A stretch of DNA of 64,000 nt from Corynebacterium sp. ACRPH (GCF_022347285.1 NZ_JAKRND010000006.1:1-64000), one strand, 5' to 3'; counted from the first letter of the stretch, positions 19,998 to 30,178 are shown. Notes: generated by a model from the letters alone, not told the origin. Program-made: numbers and translations.

Positions 19998-20125
19998 TAA
20001 ATGTCGGAAAAGTTGCAAAACGTTATTGGGCACAATTTTCGCTAATGGAAAAGCCCTGCTCAGAGAGGCATACAACAAGAGCTGAAAGTAGCAAGTTTGC
20101 AGTTTTGCAACTTTTCCGACATTTA
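19998..20125. mobile_element. MITE-like element with perfect 24-bp inverted repeats
   Basis: Bases 19998-20021 and 20102-20125 are exact reverse complements over 24 bp, separated by 80 bp of non-coding DNA. The arms begin TAAATGTCGGAAAAG. If TA is taken as a duplicated target, the repeats proper are 22 bp, as in elements moved by Tc1/mariner-type (IS630) transposases. No transposase frame is inside. It lies between two genes of the same direction, and is unusually AT-rich for its surroundings. A giant regulatory cruciform is the alternative. Confidence 0.6.
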
Positions 20126-20183
20126 GCACCCTGCAGAGCTAACTGAGAGAGTGGGCGCAAGCAAATGCGCCATAATGAGGGGC

Positions 20184-21089
20184 ATGACTAACAACAGCTC
20201 CGACATCAACCCCAGCAACCCAAGCCCCAGCGACCCCAGTGGCTCGGTCAATCCAGCCAGCTCTAGCAACCCAAGTCCCAGTAACCCCAGCCCCCTCCGC
20301 CCGCGCGTGCTGTCCATCGCCGGCACGGACCCGACAGGCGGGGCGGGCACGCAGGCGGACCTGAAGTCCATCATGGCGGCGGGCGGCTACGGCATGTCTG
20401 TCATCACCGCGCTGGTCGCGCAGAACACGCAGGGCGTGCGCGAGATCCACACTCCCCCGCTGAATTTCCTCCGCGCGCAGCTGGATTCCGTCTTCGACGA
20501 CGTCACCGTCGATGCCGTGAAGATCGGCATGCTCGGCGGCACGGAGACCATCCAGACCATCCGCGATTACCTGCAGGATCACCAGGTCACGACGGTGTTG
20601 GACCCGGTGGCGGTGGCTTCCTCGGGCGACCGGCTGCTCACTGCGGACGCCGAGGACGCACTGCGGGACTTCGCTGCCGCTTCTTCGGTTGTGACGCCGA
20701 ACCTCCCCGAACTAGCACTCCTGACCAAGACCGAACTGGCCACCAGCGAGCAGCAGGCCGTGGACATTGCCGCGAAGTGGGCGCGGGAAACCGACACCAC
20801 CGTCATCGTGAAGTTGGGTCACCTGGATGGACCGGAGGCCGGAAACATTGCAGTATCTCCTGCCGGGAAGACGCACAAGGTCAGCTCCCCGCGCGTGGAA
20901 ACAAAAAACACCCACGGTACGGGGTGTTCTTTGTCTTCCGCCCTAGCCACTCGGCTGGGCGCAGGTGATTCGCTAGAGGATGCGTTGGATTGGTCCACTA
21001 AATGGCTCAACGAGGCCATAGCCAATGCCGACCGTTTGCTAGTCGGTAAAGGCCATGGCCCCGTTGATCACTCGGTGCACCTGTTCTAG
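20184..21089 (+). CDS. thiD: Hydroxymethylpyrimidine/phosphomethylpyrimidine kinase
   Basis: Phosphorylates HMP and HMP-phosphate for thiamine synthesis. The 301-residue ribokinase-fold protein has VLSIAGTDPTGGAGTQADLK near residue 37, VDAVKIGML, LDPVAVASSGDRLL and the anion-hole motif THGTGCSLSSA. An N-terminal tail of about 35 residues is made of short Asn-Pro-Ser repeats and is dispensable-looking. I use the ATG at 20184; CATAAT ends 7 nt upstream, and an alternative ATG is at 20175. No other thiamine genes are near, so a salvage role is possible. Confidence 0.92.
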   Translation: MTNNSSDINPSNPSPSDPSGSVNPASSSNPSPSNPSPLRPRVLSIAGTDPTGGAGTQADLKSIMAAGGYGMSVITALVAQNTQGVREIHTPPLNFLRAQLDSVFDDVTVDAVKIGMLGGTETIQTIRDYLQDHQVTTVLDPVAVASSGDRLLTADAEDALRDFAAASSVVTPNLPELALLTKTELATSEQQAVDIAAKWARETDTTVIVKLGHLDGPEAGNIAVSPAGKTHKVSSPRVETKNTHGTGCSLSSALATRLGAGDSLEDALDWSTKWLNEAIANADRLLVGKGHGPVDHSVHLF

Positions 21090-21093
21090 GCAG

Positions 21094-21160
21094 CTAGCCG
21101 GCTAGGCGCGGGCTCGAGCGCGCGGCTCGCAGCCAGACTGCTAGCCAGCTAGGCGCGGGC
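21094..21160. repeat. Two 20-bp direct repeats in thiD-fadE gap
   Basis: Bases 21094-21113 and 21141-21160 match at 19 of 20 positions, 47 bp apart. The first copy starts with a perfect 12-bp palindrome CTAGCCGGCTAG (21094-21105). They lie between converging genes, so they may form terminator structures. Confidence 0.7.
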
Positions 21161-21180
21161 AGCAGGCGCGCAGCCAGCTA

Positions 21181-22389
21181 CTACGTGAGTTCCTTGGAGG
21201 AAAGACCCAGCTCCCGGCGAGCAACAACCAGCTGCTGAATCTGCTGGGTGCCCTCGAAGATGTCCAGGATCTTGGAGTCGCGAGCCCACTTCTCCAGCAG
21301 GTCACGCTCGGAGTAGCCGTAAGCGCCGGCGATCTCAACCGCACGCAGGGTCAGGTCGGTAGCCATACGGCCGGCCTTCGCCTTGCACTCGGAAGCTTCC
21401 TTGCTGTTCGGCTGCTTGTTGTCGGCCATCCAGCCTGCGCGCAGGGTCATCAGGTATGCAGCTTCCCAGTCGCTCTCCAGACGAATGTACTCGCTGGCAG
21501 CTGCGGGCTGGTTCCACTCAGGGGCGTCATAATCGATCTCTACACCTGCGTCGGTGAGGATCTCGCGCAGCTTCTCCAGGGCAGCGCGGGCAACACCAAC
21601 GGCCATGGCGGCAACCATCGGACGGGTGTTGTCGAAGGTGGCCATCACACCGCCGAAGCCCTTCTTGGTGTCCACCTCCGGGGAGCCCAGCAGGTTCTCC
21701 TTCGGGATGCGGACGTTGTCCAAGATGAAGTGCGCGGTGTCGGAGGAGCGGATGCCCAGCTTGTGCTCCAGGCGAACCAGCTCGAAGCCCGGGGTATCGC
21801 GCGGGATGACGAAGGACTTGATGGCTGCGCGGCCTGCGGACTTGTCGACGGATGCCCAGACGACAACGTGGGTGCAGCGCTCGCCGGCGGTGACGAAGAT
21901 CTTCTCACCGTTCAGTACGTACTCGTCGCCATCCAGCTTGGCGGTGGCGGCAACAGCTGCGGAGTCGGAGCCGAACTGCGGCTCGGTGATGGCCATGGCG
22001 GCCCAGATCTTGCCGAAGCGCTCGAGCTGCTCGTCATCGGCGACGGCTGCTACGGCTGCGTTGCCCAGACCCTGGTAGGGGATGGACAGGGTGAGTCCCA
22101 CGTCGCCCCAGCAGGTCTCGATGACGTTGAGGATGGAGGCCATGTTGCCGCCATTCTTGACGCCCTCAGTCTTCTTCTTGTCATCGCCGCGGCCACCGGA
22201 GGCACCAGCCATTGCCTGGCCGGCGTCTGCCATGCCCTCGACCAGGCTGGCCATGGTGTCCAACTCGACGGGGCGCTCGTGCTCCGCGAGGTCGTACTTG
22301 CGGGAAATCGGGCGGAAGATTTCGGCGGCGGCCTGGTGCGCTTGGTTCTGGCCCGCCTTCAAACGCTTGGGGAGTTCCAGATTAATCAT
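21181..22389 (-). CDS. Acyl-CoA dehydrogenase (FadE23-like)
   Basis: Flavoprotein of 402 residues, the first oxidation step of beta-oxidation. The FAD and substrate motifs AITEPQFGSDSAA and FVTAGERCTH are present, and the C-terminal domain ends with the family signature GTQQIQQLVVAR preceded by DIFEG. It lies 58 bp downstream of a second, different acyl-CoA dehydrogenase, the arrangement of M. tuberculosis fadE24-fadE23 (Rv3139-Rv3140). GAAGGAACC precedes the ATG. The pair may form a mixed tetramer as other mycobacterial FadE pairs do; that is inference. Confidence 0.88.
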   Translation of the reverse strand: MINLELPKRLKAGQNQAHQAAAEIFRPISRKYDLAEHERPVELDTMASLVEGMADAGQAMAGASGGRGDDKKKTEGVKNGGNMASILNVIETCWGDVGLTLSIPYQGLGNAAVAAVADDEQLERFGKIWAAMAITEPQFGSDSAAVAATAKLDGDEYVLNGEKIFVTAGERCTHVVVWASVDKSAGRAAIKSFVIPRDTPGFELVRLEHKLGIRSSDTAHFILDNVRIPKENLLGSPEVDTKKGFGGVMATFDNTRPMVAAMAVGVARAALEKLREILTDAGVEIDYDAPEWNQPAAASEYIRLESDWEAAYLMTLRAGWMADNKQPNSKEASECKAKAGRMATDLTLRAVEIAGAYGYSERDLLEKWARDSKILDIFEGTQQIQQLVVARRELGLSSKELT

Positions 22390-22447
22390 GATGTGGTTCC
22401 TTCAAGTTCCTAGTGCTTATTCGATATGGATTCGAATTGTGGCGGGG

Positions 22448-23866
22448 TTAGACGACGACTACGCCCTCGGCGATGCCGATGGCGCGCATGTCGCGGTACC
22501 AGCGCTCGACCGGGTGCTCCTTGGTGAAGCCGTGGCCACCGAGCAGCTGCACGCCGTCGAGGCCCATGACCATGCCCTTGTCGGATGCGTAGCGGCGAGC
22601 AAGGCCAGCTTCGCGGTTGAAGGACAGGCCCTGATCCAGGCGGGAAACACCGCGCAGCAGGATCAGGCGCAGGCCGTCGAGCTCGATGCGCAGGTTGGCG
22701 ACCATGAAGGCCACTGCCTGGCGGTGCGAGATCGGCTCGCCGAATGCTTCGCGCTCATTGACGTACTTCTTGGTGTACTCGAGGATGGCCTCGCCGGTGC
22801 CGGCTGCCAGTGCGGCCCAGCCCAGGCGGGAGCGGCGGATGATCTCTGCGTAGTTTTCCTTGCGCTCGTCGGCGGCCAGGTCCTTGCCGCCCAGCAGCTG
22901 ACTGGCGGGAACGCGGACATCCTTCAGCAGCAGGCGACCCAGGGCGGCGGCGCGCAGACCCATGGACGGGTCAGCCTCAACGACCAGGCCCTCGGTGTCG
23001 GACTCGACGATGACGAAGGTGTTCTCGCCGTCGAGGTTCACTGCGATGACGAACAGCTCGGCCTTACCTGCGTTCGGAACCATGGTCTTCACGCCGTTGA
23101 TGACGATATCGTCGCCCTCGCGGACGGCGGTGGTCTGCAGAGTGAACGGGTCGAACAGCGGGCGGGACTCGGAAACGACCACTGCGGAAGCCGGGACGGA
23201 CTCGCCCGCGAACTCCGGCAGGTAGGTCTTCTGCTGAGAGTCGTCACCGTAGTTGGTGATGACGTTGGCCACGCCAGCCGGTGCCAGGATGGCGACGGCC
23301 TGGCCCATGTCGCCGAATGCCAGAGCCTCGGCGATCAGGGCGTTGGTGGTGGCGCCGGAGGCGGAGGCGATGCCCTCGTACTCTTCCGGCAGGTTGATCA
23401 GGGCAACGCCCAGCTCAGCGGCAGCTTCCAGCAGGCCCTCTGCCGGCTCGGATGCCTCATTCTGGTCGTGGCCGGTCGGGCGCAGGCGCTCTTCAGCAAA
23501 CTCGCGCACGGCTGCGACGATCATCTCCTGATCCTCAGTCGGAGTCAGGTCGAACGGTGCCTTGCCCGGTGCCGGCGCCTCGGTCGGGACCGGCTGGTTG
23601 TTCTCGTCGGTGGTCTGGTTGGCCAGGCGAACCGGCTTGCCCGAGCCCTTGATCTTCTTGAACTGGCGGTTCACGGCACCGAGGGTGCGCATTCCGGTCT
23701 TGGTGGACTGGTAGGCAACGCGGTCCACCTTCTTGCTCAGACCGTACTTCTCTGCCAGGTCGGAGCCGGTGAACTTCGTCAGGACTCCCATGACGGTACC
23801 GATTGCGTCTCGCTTGATGTTGTTCAGGCCAGGAGTTGAATCGGCACGCTTGCTTCGGTCGCTCAT
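22448..23866 (-). CDS. Acyl-CoA dehydrogenase (FadE24-like)
   Basis: A 472-residue acyl-CoA dehydrogenase with an N-terminal extension of about 90 residues (KKIKGSGKPVRLANQTTDE...) before the catalytic fold, and a C-terminal LLGGHGFTKEHPVERWYRD segment characteristic of the family. I use the ATG at 23866 (MSDRSKRAD), preceded by AAAGGTGG; a 14-residue longer reading has no such site. It is the first gene of a two-gene unit with 21181-22389. The upstream 60 bp are AT-rich and contain the promoter. A role in oxidising host-derived fatty acids fits the lipase and ligase nearby. Confidence 0.87.
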   Translation of the reverse strand: MSDRSKRADSTPGLNNIKRDAIGTVMGVLTKFTGSDLAEKYGLSKKVDRVAYQSTKTGMRTLGAVNRQFKKIKGSGKPVRLANQTTDENNQPVPTEAPAPGKAPFDLTPTEDQEMIVAAVREFAEERLRPTGHDQNEASEPAEGLLEAAAELGVALINLPEEYEGIASASGATTNALIAEALAFGDMGQAVAILAPAGVANVITNYGDDSQQKTYLPEFAGESVPASAVVVSESRPLFDPFTLQTTAVREGDDIVINGVKTMVPNAGKAELFVIAVNLDGENTFVIVESDTEGLVVEADPSMGLRAAALGRLLLKDVRVPASQLLGGKDLAADERKENYAEIIRRSRLGWAALAAGTGEAILEYTKKYVNEREAFGEPISHRQAVAFMVANLRIELDGLRLILLRGVSRLDQGLSFNREAGLARRYASDKGMVMGLDGVQLLGGHGFTKEHPVERWYRDMRAIGIAEGVVVV

Positions 23867-24102
23867 TTCGTGCGGCCACCTTTCACTGGTTGTCAGCGCA
23901 AATCTCATATCTGCATGTGCGGATAATTATGTACGTAGCATAAACCAGGATAATGGCGCGCATCACACTTTGGGTCAAAATATAGATTGAATTACACCCA
24001 CACGGGCGAGCTGCACGCCAGCTACTCCCCCAGTTTTCGAGCCGCCCGCGCCCACTTTTCGCGGGCGCGCACCCCTACTCCTGTGCCCCTCCCCCTCGTG
24101 GC

Positions 24103-24132
24103 CAGTCGACCAACCCCGTGGCCGGTCGACTG
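24103..24132 (-). terminator. Probable lysS terminator hairpin
   Basis: Perfect nine-base arms (CAGTCGACC at 24103-24111, GGTCGACTG at 24124-24132) around 12 nt, 18 bp beyond the lysS stop. The same stretch contains a direct repeat of CGTGGCCRGTCGAC. No T-run, so a weak call. The rest of the 283-bp gap between lysS and fadE24 holds no gene. Confidence 0.45.
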
Positions 24133-24149
24133 TCGCTGATCGGCTGCCG

Positions 24150-25757
24150 TTAGTTGTCGCGCTCCGGCTTCACGATCGGGAACAGCACGGTCTCGCGGAT
24201 GCCCAGGCCGGTCAGGGCCATCAGCAGTCGGTCGATGCCCATGCCGGTACCGGCTGTCGGCGGCATGCCCTGCTCCATGGCAGCCAGGAAGTCCTCGTCC
24301 AGGCGCATGGCTTCATCGTCGCCATTGGCGGCCAGGCGTGTCTGATCCTCGAAGCGCTCGCGCTGGATAACCGGGTCGATCAGCTCGGAATACCCGGTGG
24401 CCAACTCAAAGCCGCGGACGTACAGGTCCCACTTTTCTGTCACACCCGGCTTGCTGCGGTGCTGGCGGGTCAGCGGGGAGGTCTCCACGGGGAAGTTACG
24501 CACGAAGATGGGGCCTTCCAGCTGGTCCTCGCATAGGACCTCCCAGATCTCCTCTACTAGCTTGCCGTGGCCCCAGCCGCCCTTGGCGGGAACGTCAAGG
24601 CCGATGACCTTGGCGATCTCCTTCAGTTCCTCAACGGTGGAGTCGATCGTCACCTCTGGCTGGCCGGGGTACTTGCGTGCAAGCGCCTCGTTCAGCGAGG
24701 GGTACATCTCGATTTCCTTCCACTCCCCGCCGAAGTCGAACTCGGTGCCATCGGCGAGGCGCACCTTGCCGGTGCCTTCCAGGTCGGTGCCCTTGGTCAG
24801 CTGGTCCACGATGTACTTGATGGATTCGCGGGTGGTGCGGGCGCAGTCGTTGTAGTCGCCCCATGCAGCGTAGGTCTCCAGCATTGCGAACTCCGGGGAG
24901 TGGGACTTGTCCACGCCCTCGTTACGGAAGTTGCGGTTGATCTCGAAGACGCGGTCAATGCCGCCCACCACGGCGCGCTTCAGGAACAGCTCCGGTGCGA
25001 TGCGCAGGTACAGGTCGATGTCCAACGCGTTGGAGTGCGTGACGAACGGACGGGCCGCCGCGCCGCCGTGCAGGGTCTGCAGCATTGGGGTTTCGATCTC
25101 TACGAAGCCCTCGCCCTCCATGTAGTCGCGCAGCGCGCGGATGACCTTCACGCGCGTCATTGCGTTCTTGCGGGCCTCCTCGCGCACGATCAGGTCGTTG
25201 TAGCGCTGGCGCACGCGGGTCTCTTCGTTCATCTCCGCGAACGCCACGGGCAGCGGGCGCAGAGCCTTGGCAGCCATGACCCACTCGCTGGCCATGACGG
25301 ACAGTTCGCCGCGGCGGGAGGCAATCACGCGACCGGTCACGCCGATAAAGTCGCCGAGGTCAACGTCGGCCTTCCATGCCGTGAGTGCGTCTTCGCCGAC
25401 CTCCGCCAGGGAGAGCATGGCCTGCAGCTGCGTACCGTCGCCGTCCTGCAGGGTGGCGAAGCACAGCTTGCCGGTGTTGCGCATGAAGATCAGGCGCCCA
25501 GTCACGCTAACTACGTCCTGGGTTTCTTCGCCTGCGGAGAGGTAGGTGACGCCCTCTGCCTCCACCGGCTGCTCTTCAGTTTCACCGTCAGTCTTCTTCA
25601 CTGCCCACTTTGCGCGCACCTCGGCCAGAGAGTGGGTGCGTGGCACCTCTACCGGGTAGGCGTCCTTGCCGGATTCGAGGATGCGCTGCCGCTTTTCACG
25701 GCGGATGCGTAGCTGTTCGGGCAGGTCTTGTGCGGGGGTATTTGCTGCGTCAGTCAC
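24150..25757 (-). CDS. lysS: Lysyl-tRNA synthetase, class II
   Basis: Charges tRNA-Lys. The 535-residue protein has the N-terminal OB-fold anticodon domain (about residues 85-200) and class II motifs: motif 2 [14 protein letters not shown] and motif 3 [15 protein letters not shown] near the C-terminus. I place the start at the GTG at 25757 ([12 protein letters not shown]); an ATG at 25805 in the same frame would add 16 residues. In M. tuberculosis lysS is also close to panC and panD. The region 25806-25970 holds the divergent promoters of lysS and the next lipoprotein gene and no gene. Confidence 0.95.
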   Translation of the reverse strand: MTDAANTPAQDLPEQLRIRREKRQRILESGKDAYPVEVPRTHSLAEVRAKWAVKKTDGETEEQPVEAEGVTYLSAGEETQDVVSVTGRLIFMRNTGKLCFATLQDGDGTQLQAMLSLAEVGEDALTAWKADVDLGDFIGVTGRVIASRRGELSVMASEWVMAAKALRPLPVAFAEMNEETRVRQRYNDLIVREEARKNAMTRVKVIRALRDYMEGEGFVEIETPMLQTLHGGAAARPFVTHSNALDIDLYLRIAPELFLKRAVVGGIDRVFEINRNFRNEGVDKSHSPEFAMLETYAAWGDYNDCARTTRESIKYIVDQLTKGTDLEGTGKVRLADGTEFDFGGEWKEIEMYPSLNEALARKYPGQPEVTIDSTVEELKEIAKVIGLDVPAKGGWGHGKLVEEIWEVLCEDQLEGPIFVRNFPVETSPLTRQHRSKPGVTEKWDLYVRGFELATGYSELIDPVIQRERFEDQTRLAANGDDEAMRLDEDFLAAMEQGMPPTAGTGMGIDRLLMALTGLGIRETVLFPIVKPERDN

Positions 25758-25970
25758 GCTTACAAAGCCTAGCGCATGAGGGGGACGGGTAATCGATTGA
25801 GGCATGCAGGTCGCCCGGGGGTGTTAGCTTTAGGGAACATAAGCCGTTTTGTTCCCCTTACTCCTAGGTAACTCCCTCCAGTCATTAAGTTTCACCAGCC
25901 ACAACCGGTAATGGTCCGGAAATAGTCATAACTAGAAATACATAACTAGAAAACAAAGGAAGCTCTCGAC

Positions 25971-27188
25971 ATGCCTTCTTCACGCCCCTCTTCCCGCACC
26001 CGCACCCACGCCCGTGATTACGCCCGCGCTCTGGCAGCCTGTCTAGCTGCGGGCGCTTTGACCTTCACCGCCAGCTGCTCTGCTTTCCAGCGCCCGGAGG
26101 GCGCCAGCGAAGAGATCTCCTACGGGGGACAGAAGGGCGACTCCGGTGGTAACAAAGGGCAGCCCGCTCCGAGCAGCTACTCGGAGGTTTCCACGGAGAT
26201 TAGCGATGACCAGCTGCGGGAGATCTTCGCCGACGGGAAGTTCAACGACTGCAAGCTGGATCAGAAGTTTTACGATAGCGCTTACTTGGATGGCGGGAAG
26301 ATGATTCCGCTGGATTCGGCCGATGTCTATGTCAATGCGGAGACTTGTTCTGGTTATGTAAAGCCACAGATCAGTGGTGACCAGCCCGAAGAGCTAAACG
26401 ATACATCGGTATATGCCGGACTATCCGCCACCAAGCATGGCTCCAACCTCGACGATATGGCCACCAACGATGCCGAATGGAACGATCTATCCGATGAGGG
26501 GCTTAAGGGGTGGAAGTCTATCACGATGAACGACATGTGTGTGCTTTCCGGCCCGGAGGGAACCCCTCTGGAATACGCGGAGGTTATCTCCACCTACACC
26601 TGCGACCCCGTCAAACCGCTGTTGCGTTCGCTGACGAACCTGGCTAACCGCTACCAGGAGCTAGAGGGCAAGGAAGCGAACATCGGCGGAGCCGACGGCC
26701 CGTTGGAGATCGGCGATCGCATTGAAATGGATCTCGTGGACGATAGCTTCCGCGAAGCCCGCGACAAGGCCAAGGGCAAGGACGAGTCGACCACCGAAGA
26801 GGTGGGAATCGGCAAGGTGGAGATGAAACTGAAGGATTCTGCGATCCTCATCGACAATCCGCGGGATTACAACAAACTCTGCGTCAAGGTGGAGTATGCC
26901 TACAAGGACAAGGCACCGCTTACTCCTCCGACCGAGATCGGCGTACAGGCTCCCAACGGTGAGTTCGAGGTGTTGAGGGCGGAAGGCGCTCTGCAAGCCT
27001 TGTCCGATGAGGGCAAAGGTAGCCAGAGTTACTGCTCGGAGGTTGGCGTACGATTCAGCAACACCGACTTCATTGTTACTGGTTTGAAGACGCTCTCGGC
27101 GACTAAAGAAGCTCTAGAGAAAGAAGGAATCCCGCTGTGGCGCCTACACGTAGAGCGCAACGACGACGGGAACTACGAGATCAGCTAG
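25971..27188 (+). CDS. Secreted lipoprotein of unknown function
   Basis: A 405-residue exported lipoprotein: Arg-rich N-terminus, hydrophobic core, lipobox TASC giving a lipidated Cys about residue 36, then a low-complexity linker and two similar-looking domains, each starting with a Cys-containing strand ([10 protein letters not shown] about residue 85; MCVLSGPEG about 190). Such Cys-paired actinobacterial lipoproteins include the DUF3558 group, but I cannot assign it firmly. AAAGGAAG precedes the ATG. It ends with a four-base overlap against the converging panD gene. Confidence 0.75.
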   Translation: MPSSRPSSRTRTHARDYARALAACLAAGALTFTASCSAFQRPEGASEEISYGGQKGDSGGNKGQPAPSSYSEVSTEISDDQLREIFADGKFNDCKLDQKFYDSAYLDGGKMIPLDSADVYVNAETCSGYVKPQISGDQPEELNDTSVYAGLSATKHGSNLDDMATNDAEWNDLSDEGLKGWKSITMNDMCVLSGPEGTPLEYAEVISTYTCDPVKPLLRSLTNLANRYQELEGKEANIGGADGPLEIGDRIEMDLVDDSFREARDKAKGKDESTTEEVGIGKVEMKLKDSAILIDNPRDYNKLCVKVEYAYKDKAPLTPPTEIGVQAPNGEFEVLRAEGALQALSDEGKGSQSYCSEVGVRFSNTDFIVTGLKTLSATKEALEKEGIPLWRLHVERNDDGNYEIS

Positions 27189-27601
27189 GCCTCCGGGTGG
27201 CGCGGGTTCTTTAGTCCCGAGCCGTCCGGCACGTGGGCTGGGTCGCCGCCGAGCTCCACCTGCTTGTTGTTTTCATCCACGAAGACCACGCGCGAGGCGT
27301 AGTTCTTCAGGTCTTCCTCGCTGTACTGGGCGTAGCCGATGATGATGACGAGGTCGCCGGGGCTGATCAGGCGCGCGGCGGCACCGTTGATGCCGATCAC
27401 GCCGGTGCCCCGGTCGCCGGTAATGGCGTAGGTCGTCAGGCGATTGCCGTTATCGATATCGACGATATCGATCTGCTCGCCTTCGAGGATGTCGGCAGCT
27501 TCCATCAGATCAGCGTCGATGGTGCACGAGCCGACGTAGTGCAGGTCGGCCTGAGTGACCGTCGCACGGTGGATCTTTGACTTCAGCATTGTTCGCAACA
27601 C
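27185..27601 (-). CDS. panD: Aspartate 1-decarboxylase precursor
   Basis: Makes beta-alanine from aspartate for pantothenate. The 138-residue proenzyme starts [20 protein letters not shown] and self-cleaves between Gly24 and Ser25 (YVGSC), turning Ser25 into the pyruvoyl cofactor; the catalytic Tyr/Lys environment and the tail ARVISPGD-like segment are present. In M. tuberculosis panC and panD are adjacent; here about 5.8 kb of galactose genes lie between them. Confidence 0.96.
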   Translation of the reverse strand: MLRTMLKSKIHRATVTQADLHYVGSCTIDADLMEAADILEGEQIDIVDIDNGNRLTTYAITGDRGTGVIGINGAAARLISPGDLVIIIGYAQYSEEDLKNYASRVVFVDENNKQVELGGDPAHVPDGSGLKNPRHPEA

Positions 27602-27687
27602 GGGTGAACACCTTACCCGGGGCTAACCAAATAAGCTATTTAGCTGTTATTTTGTGCGGCGCCCACGCAACGCTCTGGGGACGTCCA

Positions 27688-27742
27688 AGCGGCACGCGAG
27701 CTCTGCTCGCGCAAGCGTTGCTCAAAGCGAGCCGCTTAAGCG
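27688..27742 (-). terminator. GC-rich stem-loops after galK
   Basis: A perfect hairpin CGCGAGC / GCTCGCG with a three-base loop (27695-27711) is nested in wider arms AGCGGC / GCCGCT (27688-27693, 27731-27736). A 10-bp palindrome CGCTTAAGCG (27733-27742) covers the galK stop codon. It marks the junction of the galactose cassette with panD and may terminate leftward transcription. Confidence 0.5.
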
Positions 27743-28995
27743 TTCCGGTGCGCGCCGTCGCTCGGCAGGGCGACCACGAACTCGGGCTCGTTGAATCCCT
27801 TCTCCGCGAAGGCCCTGGCCACTGCCGCGGCCGTCGCCTCCACCTGATCCTCGCGCAGCAGCGCTATCGCGGAGCCACCGAAGCCGCCACCGGTCATGCG
27901 GGCACCCAGCGCGCCTTCGGCCATCGCAACGTCCACAGCAGTATCCAGCTCCGGGACGGTGACCTCGTAGTCATCGCGCAGGGAGGCGTGGCTGCCCTGC
28001 ATCGACCGCCCGAAGGCCTCCATATCCCCGGCGCTGACCTGGCGGATCGCTTCGGCGGTACGGTCGATCTCACTGACCACGTGGCGCACGCGGGCGGCCA
28101 CCACCACCGGATCCATGTCGTTGGACTTGGCCCAGCCCACGGAGGCGTCCTCGGCCTCCTCGGCGAAGCGCAGGCTGCTAACGCCCAGGTCGGCGGTCAC
28201 CCCGTCAATCACGGCGCGTCGCGCGGCATATTGCCCGTCGTTCAGCTGGTGCGGGGCGTTCGTGTTCATAATGAGGATCGCCAGCCCCCGCGCAGCAATG
28301 TCGAAAGGCACTTGGGTAGCGCTATCTTCGGCAAAGTCGATGGCCAGCGCGTGGCCGGCCTGACCGAACAGCGAAATACGCTGGTCAAGCCCGCCCGTCG
28401 AGGCGCCGACTACCTCGTTCTCTGCTCTTATGGACGCCCCCATGAGCCCGCTGCGAGCCGCATCATTGAGGGGCGCGCCGCCGTATAGGTCGTAGGCCGC
28501 GAGAGCCGCCGAGCATTCCAGTGCAGCGGAACTGGAGAGCCCCGCGCCGACGGGAACGTCTGACTCGATGGCAAGATCCAGCCCACCGACAGGCATCAGA
28601 CCAGCCTCGGTAGCGGCCCAGATTGCGCCGACGGCGTACCCCGCCCAGTTGGCGGGGTTGCCGGGGCCGACCTCGGCGACGGGGATCTCAAAGTGGACAA
28701 CCTCCGCGGGCTCGCCGAAGCGGGAGGCCACACGGTACACACCGTCGTCGTTCTTGGCGGCTGCCACGTAGGTGCGCTGGGAAAGCGCGAAGGGCAGGCT
28801 GATGCCATCGGCGTAGTCGACGTGCTCGCCGATCAGGTTCACGCGCCCCGGCGCGGACCACACGCCCGCCGGTTCGTAGCTGTAGACCTGCTGGAACAGG
28901 GACTGCGCGTCGGCAGTGCCCTGCTCCTCGGAGCGGGTCTGCAGCCAGCGCGGGGTAGCGGCGTTCTGTGCTGAGTTGGCTTGGCTAGTTGGCAT
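27736..28995 (-). CDS. galK: Galactokinase
   Basis: Phosphorylates galactose to galactose 1-phosphate, first committed Leloir step. The 419-residue GHMP kinase has the galactokinase signature GRVNLIGEHVDY (residues 50-61), ATP loop VGAGLSSSAALE and motif 3 MTGGGFGGSAIAL. The ATG at 28995 is preceded by GGGAGG; a TTG at 29004 is immediately behind that site and so unlikely. It overlaps galT by 11 bp and is the last gene of the galactose operon. Confidence 0.95.
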   Translation of the reverse strand: MPTSQANSAQNAATPRWLQTRSEEQGTADAQSLFQQVYSYEPAGVWSAPGRVNLIGEHVDYADGISLPFALSQRTYVAAAKNDDGVYRVASRFGEPAEVVHFEIPVAEVGPGNPANWAGYAVGAIWAATEAGLMPVGGLDLAIESDVPVGAGLSSSAALECSAALAAYDLYGGAPLNDAARSGLMGASIRAENEVVGASTGGLDQRISLFGQAGHALAIDFAEDSATQVPFDIAARGLAILIMNTNAPHQLNDGQYAARRAVIDGVTADLGVSSLRFAEEAEDASVGWAKSNDMDPVVVAARVRHVVSEIDRTAEAIRQVSAGDMEAFGRSMQGSHASLRDDYEVTVPELDTAVDVAMAEGALGARMTGGGFGGSAIALLREDQVEATAAAVARAFAEKGFNEPEFVVALPSDGAHRNA

Positions 28996-30136
28996 TGTCG
29001 GCAACCTCCCGGAAGCGCTCGGCGATCCTCTCCGGGGTGGTGTCGGAGATCCAGGCCTCCTGGCCCGACTCGCTACCGGCCAAGAACTTCATGCGTCCTG
29101 GGGAGCGCATCATCGAATACAGCTGCAAGTACAGGCGACCGTTCTCCCGGTCCTCCCCCACCGGCGCCTGGTTCCAGGCGGCGATGTAGGGGGTGCGCTC
29201 CACACCCTCGAAGAAGCGATCCATGCGGCCCAACAGATCCAGGTAGAAGCGGGTCAGCTCGTCCTTCTCCTCGTCGCTCAGCGCCGCGAAATCCGGGACC
29301 GCCCGGTTAGCCATGAGGATGACCTCCACCGGCCACTTCGCTGCCGCCGGGACATAGGCCGTGAAGTGCTCACCGGCCAAAAGTACGCGGGTGCCGGATG
29401 CCTTTTCGGCGGACAAGGTGGCGTCAAAAAGATCCTTTCCAGTTTGCTCCCTAAACGCCCGAGCGCGTGCAGCGACCTCGGCGGCGCGCGGCGGGACGAA
29501 AGGATAGGAGTAGATCTGGCCGTGCGGGTGCTGCAGGGTCACGCCGATCTCCTTGCCACGGTTTTCGAAGGGGAACACGTAGCGGATGCCCTCGATGGCG
29601 GAGAGCTCGGCGGTACGGTGCGCCCAGGCCTCGACAACCGTGCGGGCGCGCTCGTAGGGCAGATCCCTGAACGAGGAGTTCACGTCCGGGGTGAAGCAGA
29701 CGACCTCGCAGCGGCCGATGGCGGGCTTGCGAGGGAACAGCTCCTGGCCGTCGACGTTCGTAGCGAAGTCCTTTGGCACCTCCATGTGGACCGACAGGGA
29801 CGGGAAGCGGTTCTCGAAGACCACCACGTCGTAGTCGTCGGCGGGCACCTCGGTGGGCAGCTCGCCGGGCTTGGTGGGAGCCAGCGGGTTCTCGTTGGCC
29901 GGGGGCATGAACGTGCGGTTCATGCGGTGCGCGGCGTAGACGTACCACTGGCCCGTCAGCGGGTCCTGGCGCATCTCGGATTCCGTGGTAGCTTGCGGCA
30001 GATCGCGGGAATCGTGCAGCTCGCGCTGCTTCTCCCCCGCAACGTAGGCCGGCTCGTCGTCGAAGTACAGCAGCTCGCGGCCGTCCGCCAGCGTGGTTCG
30101 GGTTACTTTAAATTCGTGCTGCACAGCGTGGATCAC
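28985..30136 (-). CDS. galT: Galactose-1-phosphate uridylyltransferase
   Basis: Exchanges galactose 1-phosphate with UDP-glucose. The 383-residue HIT-superfamily enzyme has the nucleophile motif HPHGQ (residues 203-207) and an N-terminal segment MRQDPLTGQWYVYAAHR. Starts at GTG 30136, with another in-frame GTG at 30124. It is translationally coupled with galK. A terminator lies 42 bp upstream of its start, so galT-galK may be transcribed from their own promoter or by read-through from the symporter genes. No galE is in the window. Confidence 0.95.
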   Translation of the reverse strand: MIHAVQHEFKVTRTTLADGRELLYFDDEPAYVAGEKQRELHDSRDLPQATTESEMRQDPLTGQWYVYAAHRMNRTFMPPANENPLAPTKPGELPTEVPADDYDVVVFENRFPSLSVHMEVPKDFATNVDGQELFPRKPAIGRCEVVCFTPDVNSSFRDLPYERARTVVEAWAHRTAELSAIEGIRYVFPFENRGKEIGVTLQHPHGQIYSYPFVPPRAAEVAARARAFREQTGKDLFDATLSAEKASGTRVLLAGEHFTAYVPAAAKWPVEVILMANRAVPDFAALSDEEKDELTRFYLDLLGRMDRFFEGVERTPYIAAWNQAPVGEDRENGRLYLQLYSMMRSPGRMKFLAGSESGQEAWISDTTPERIAERFREVADNAN

Positions 30137-30178
30137 TTCCTAAAAAGTCCTTGGGTGGGGATGGTGCTTAGTTTAAAA

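Noticed and set aside
21181..23866. Two acyl-CoA dehydrogenase frames as one gene broken by a frameshift
   Set aside because: Each frame carries a full dehydrogenase fold with its own start and ribosome-binding site; the arrangement matches fadE24-fadE23.
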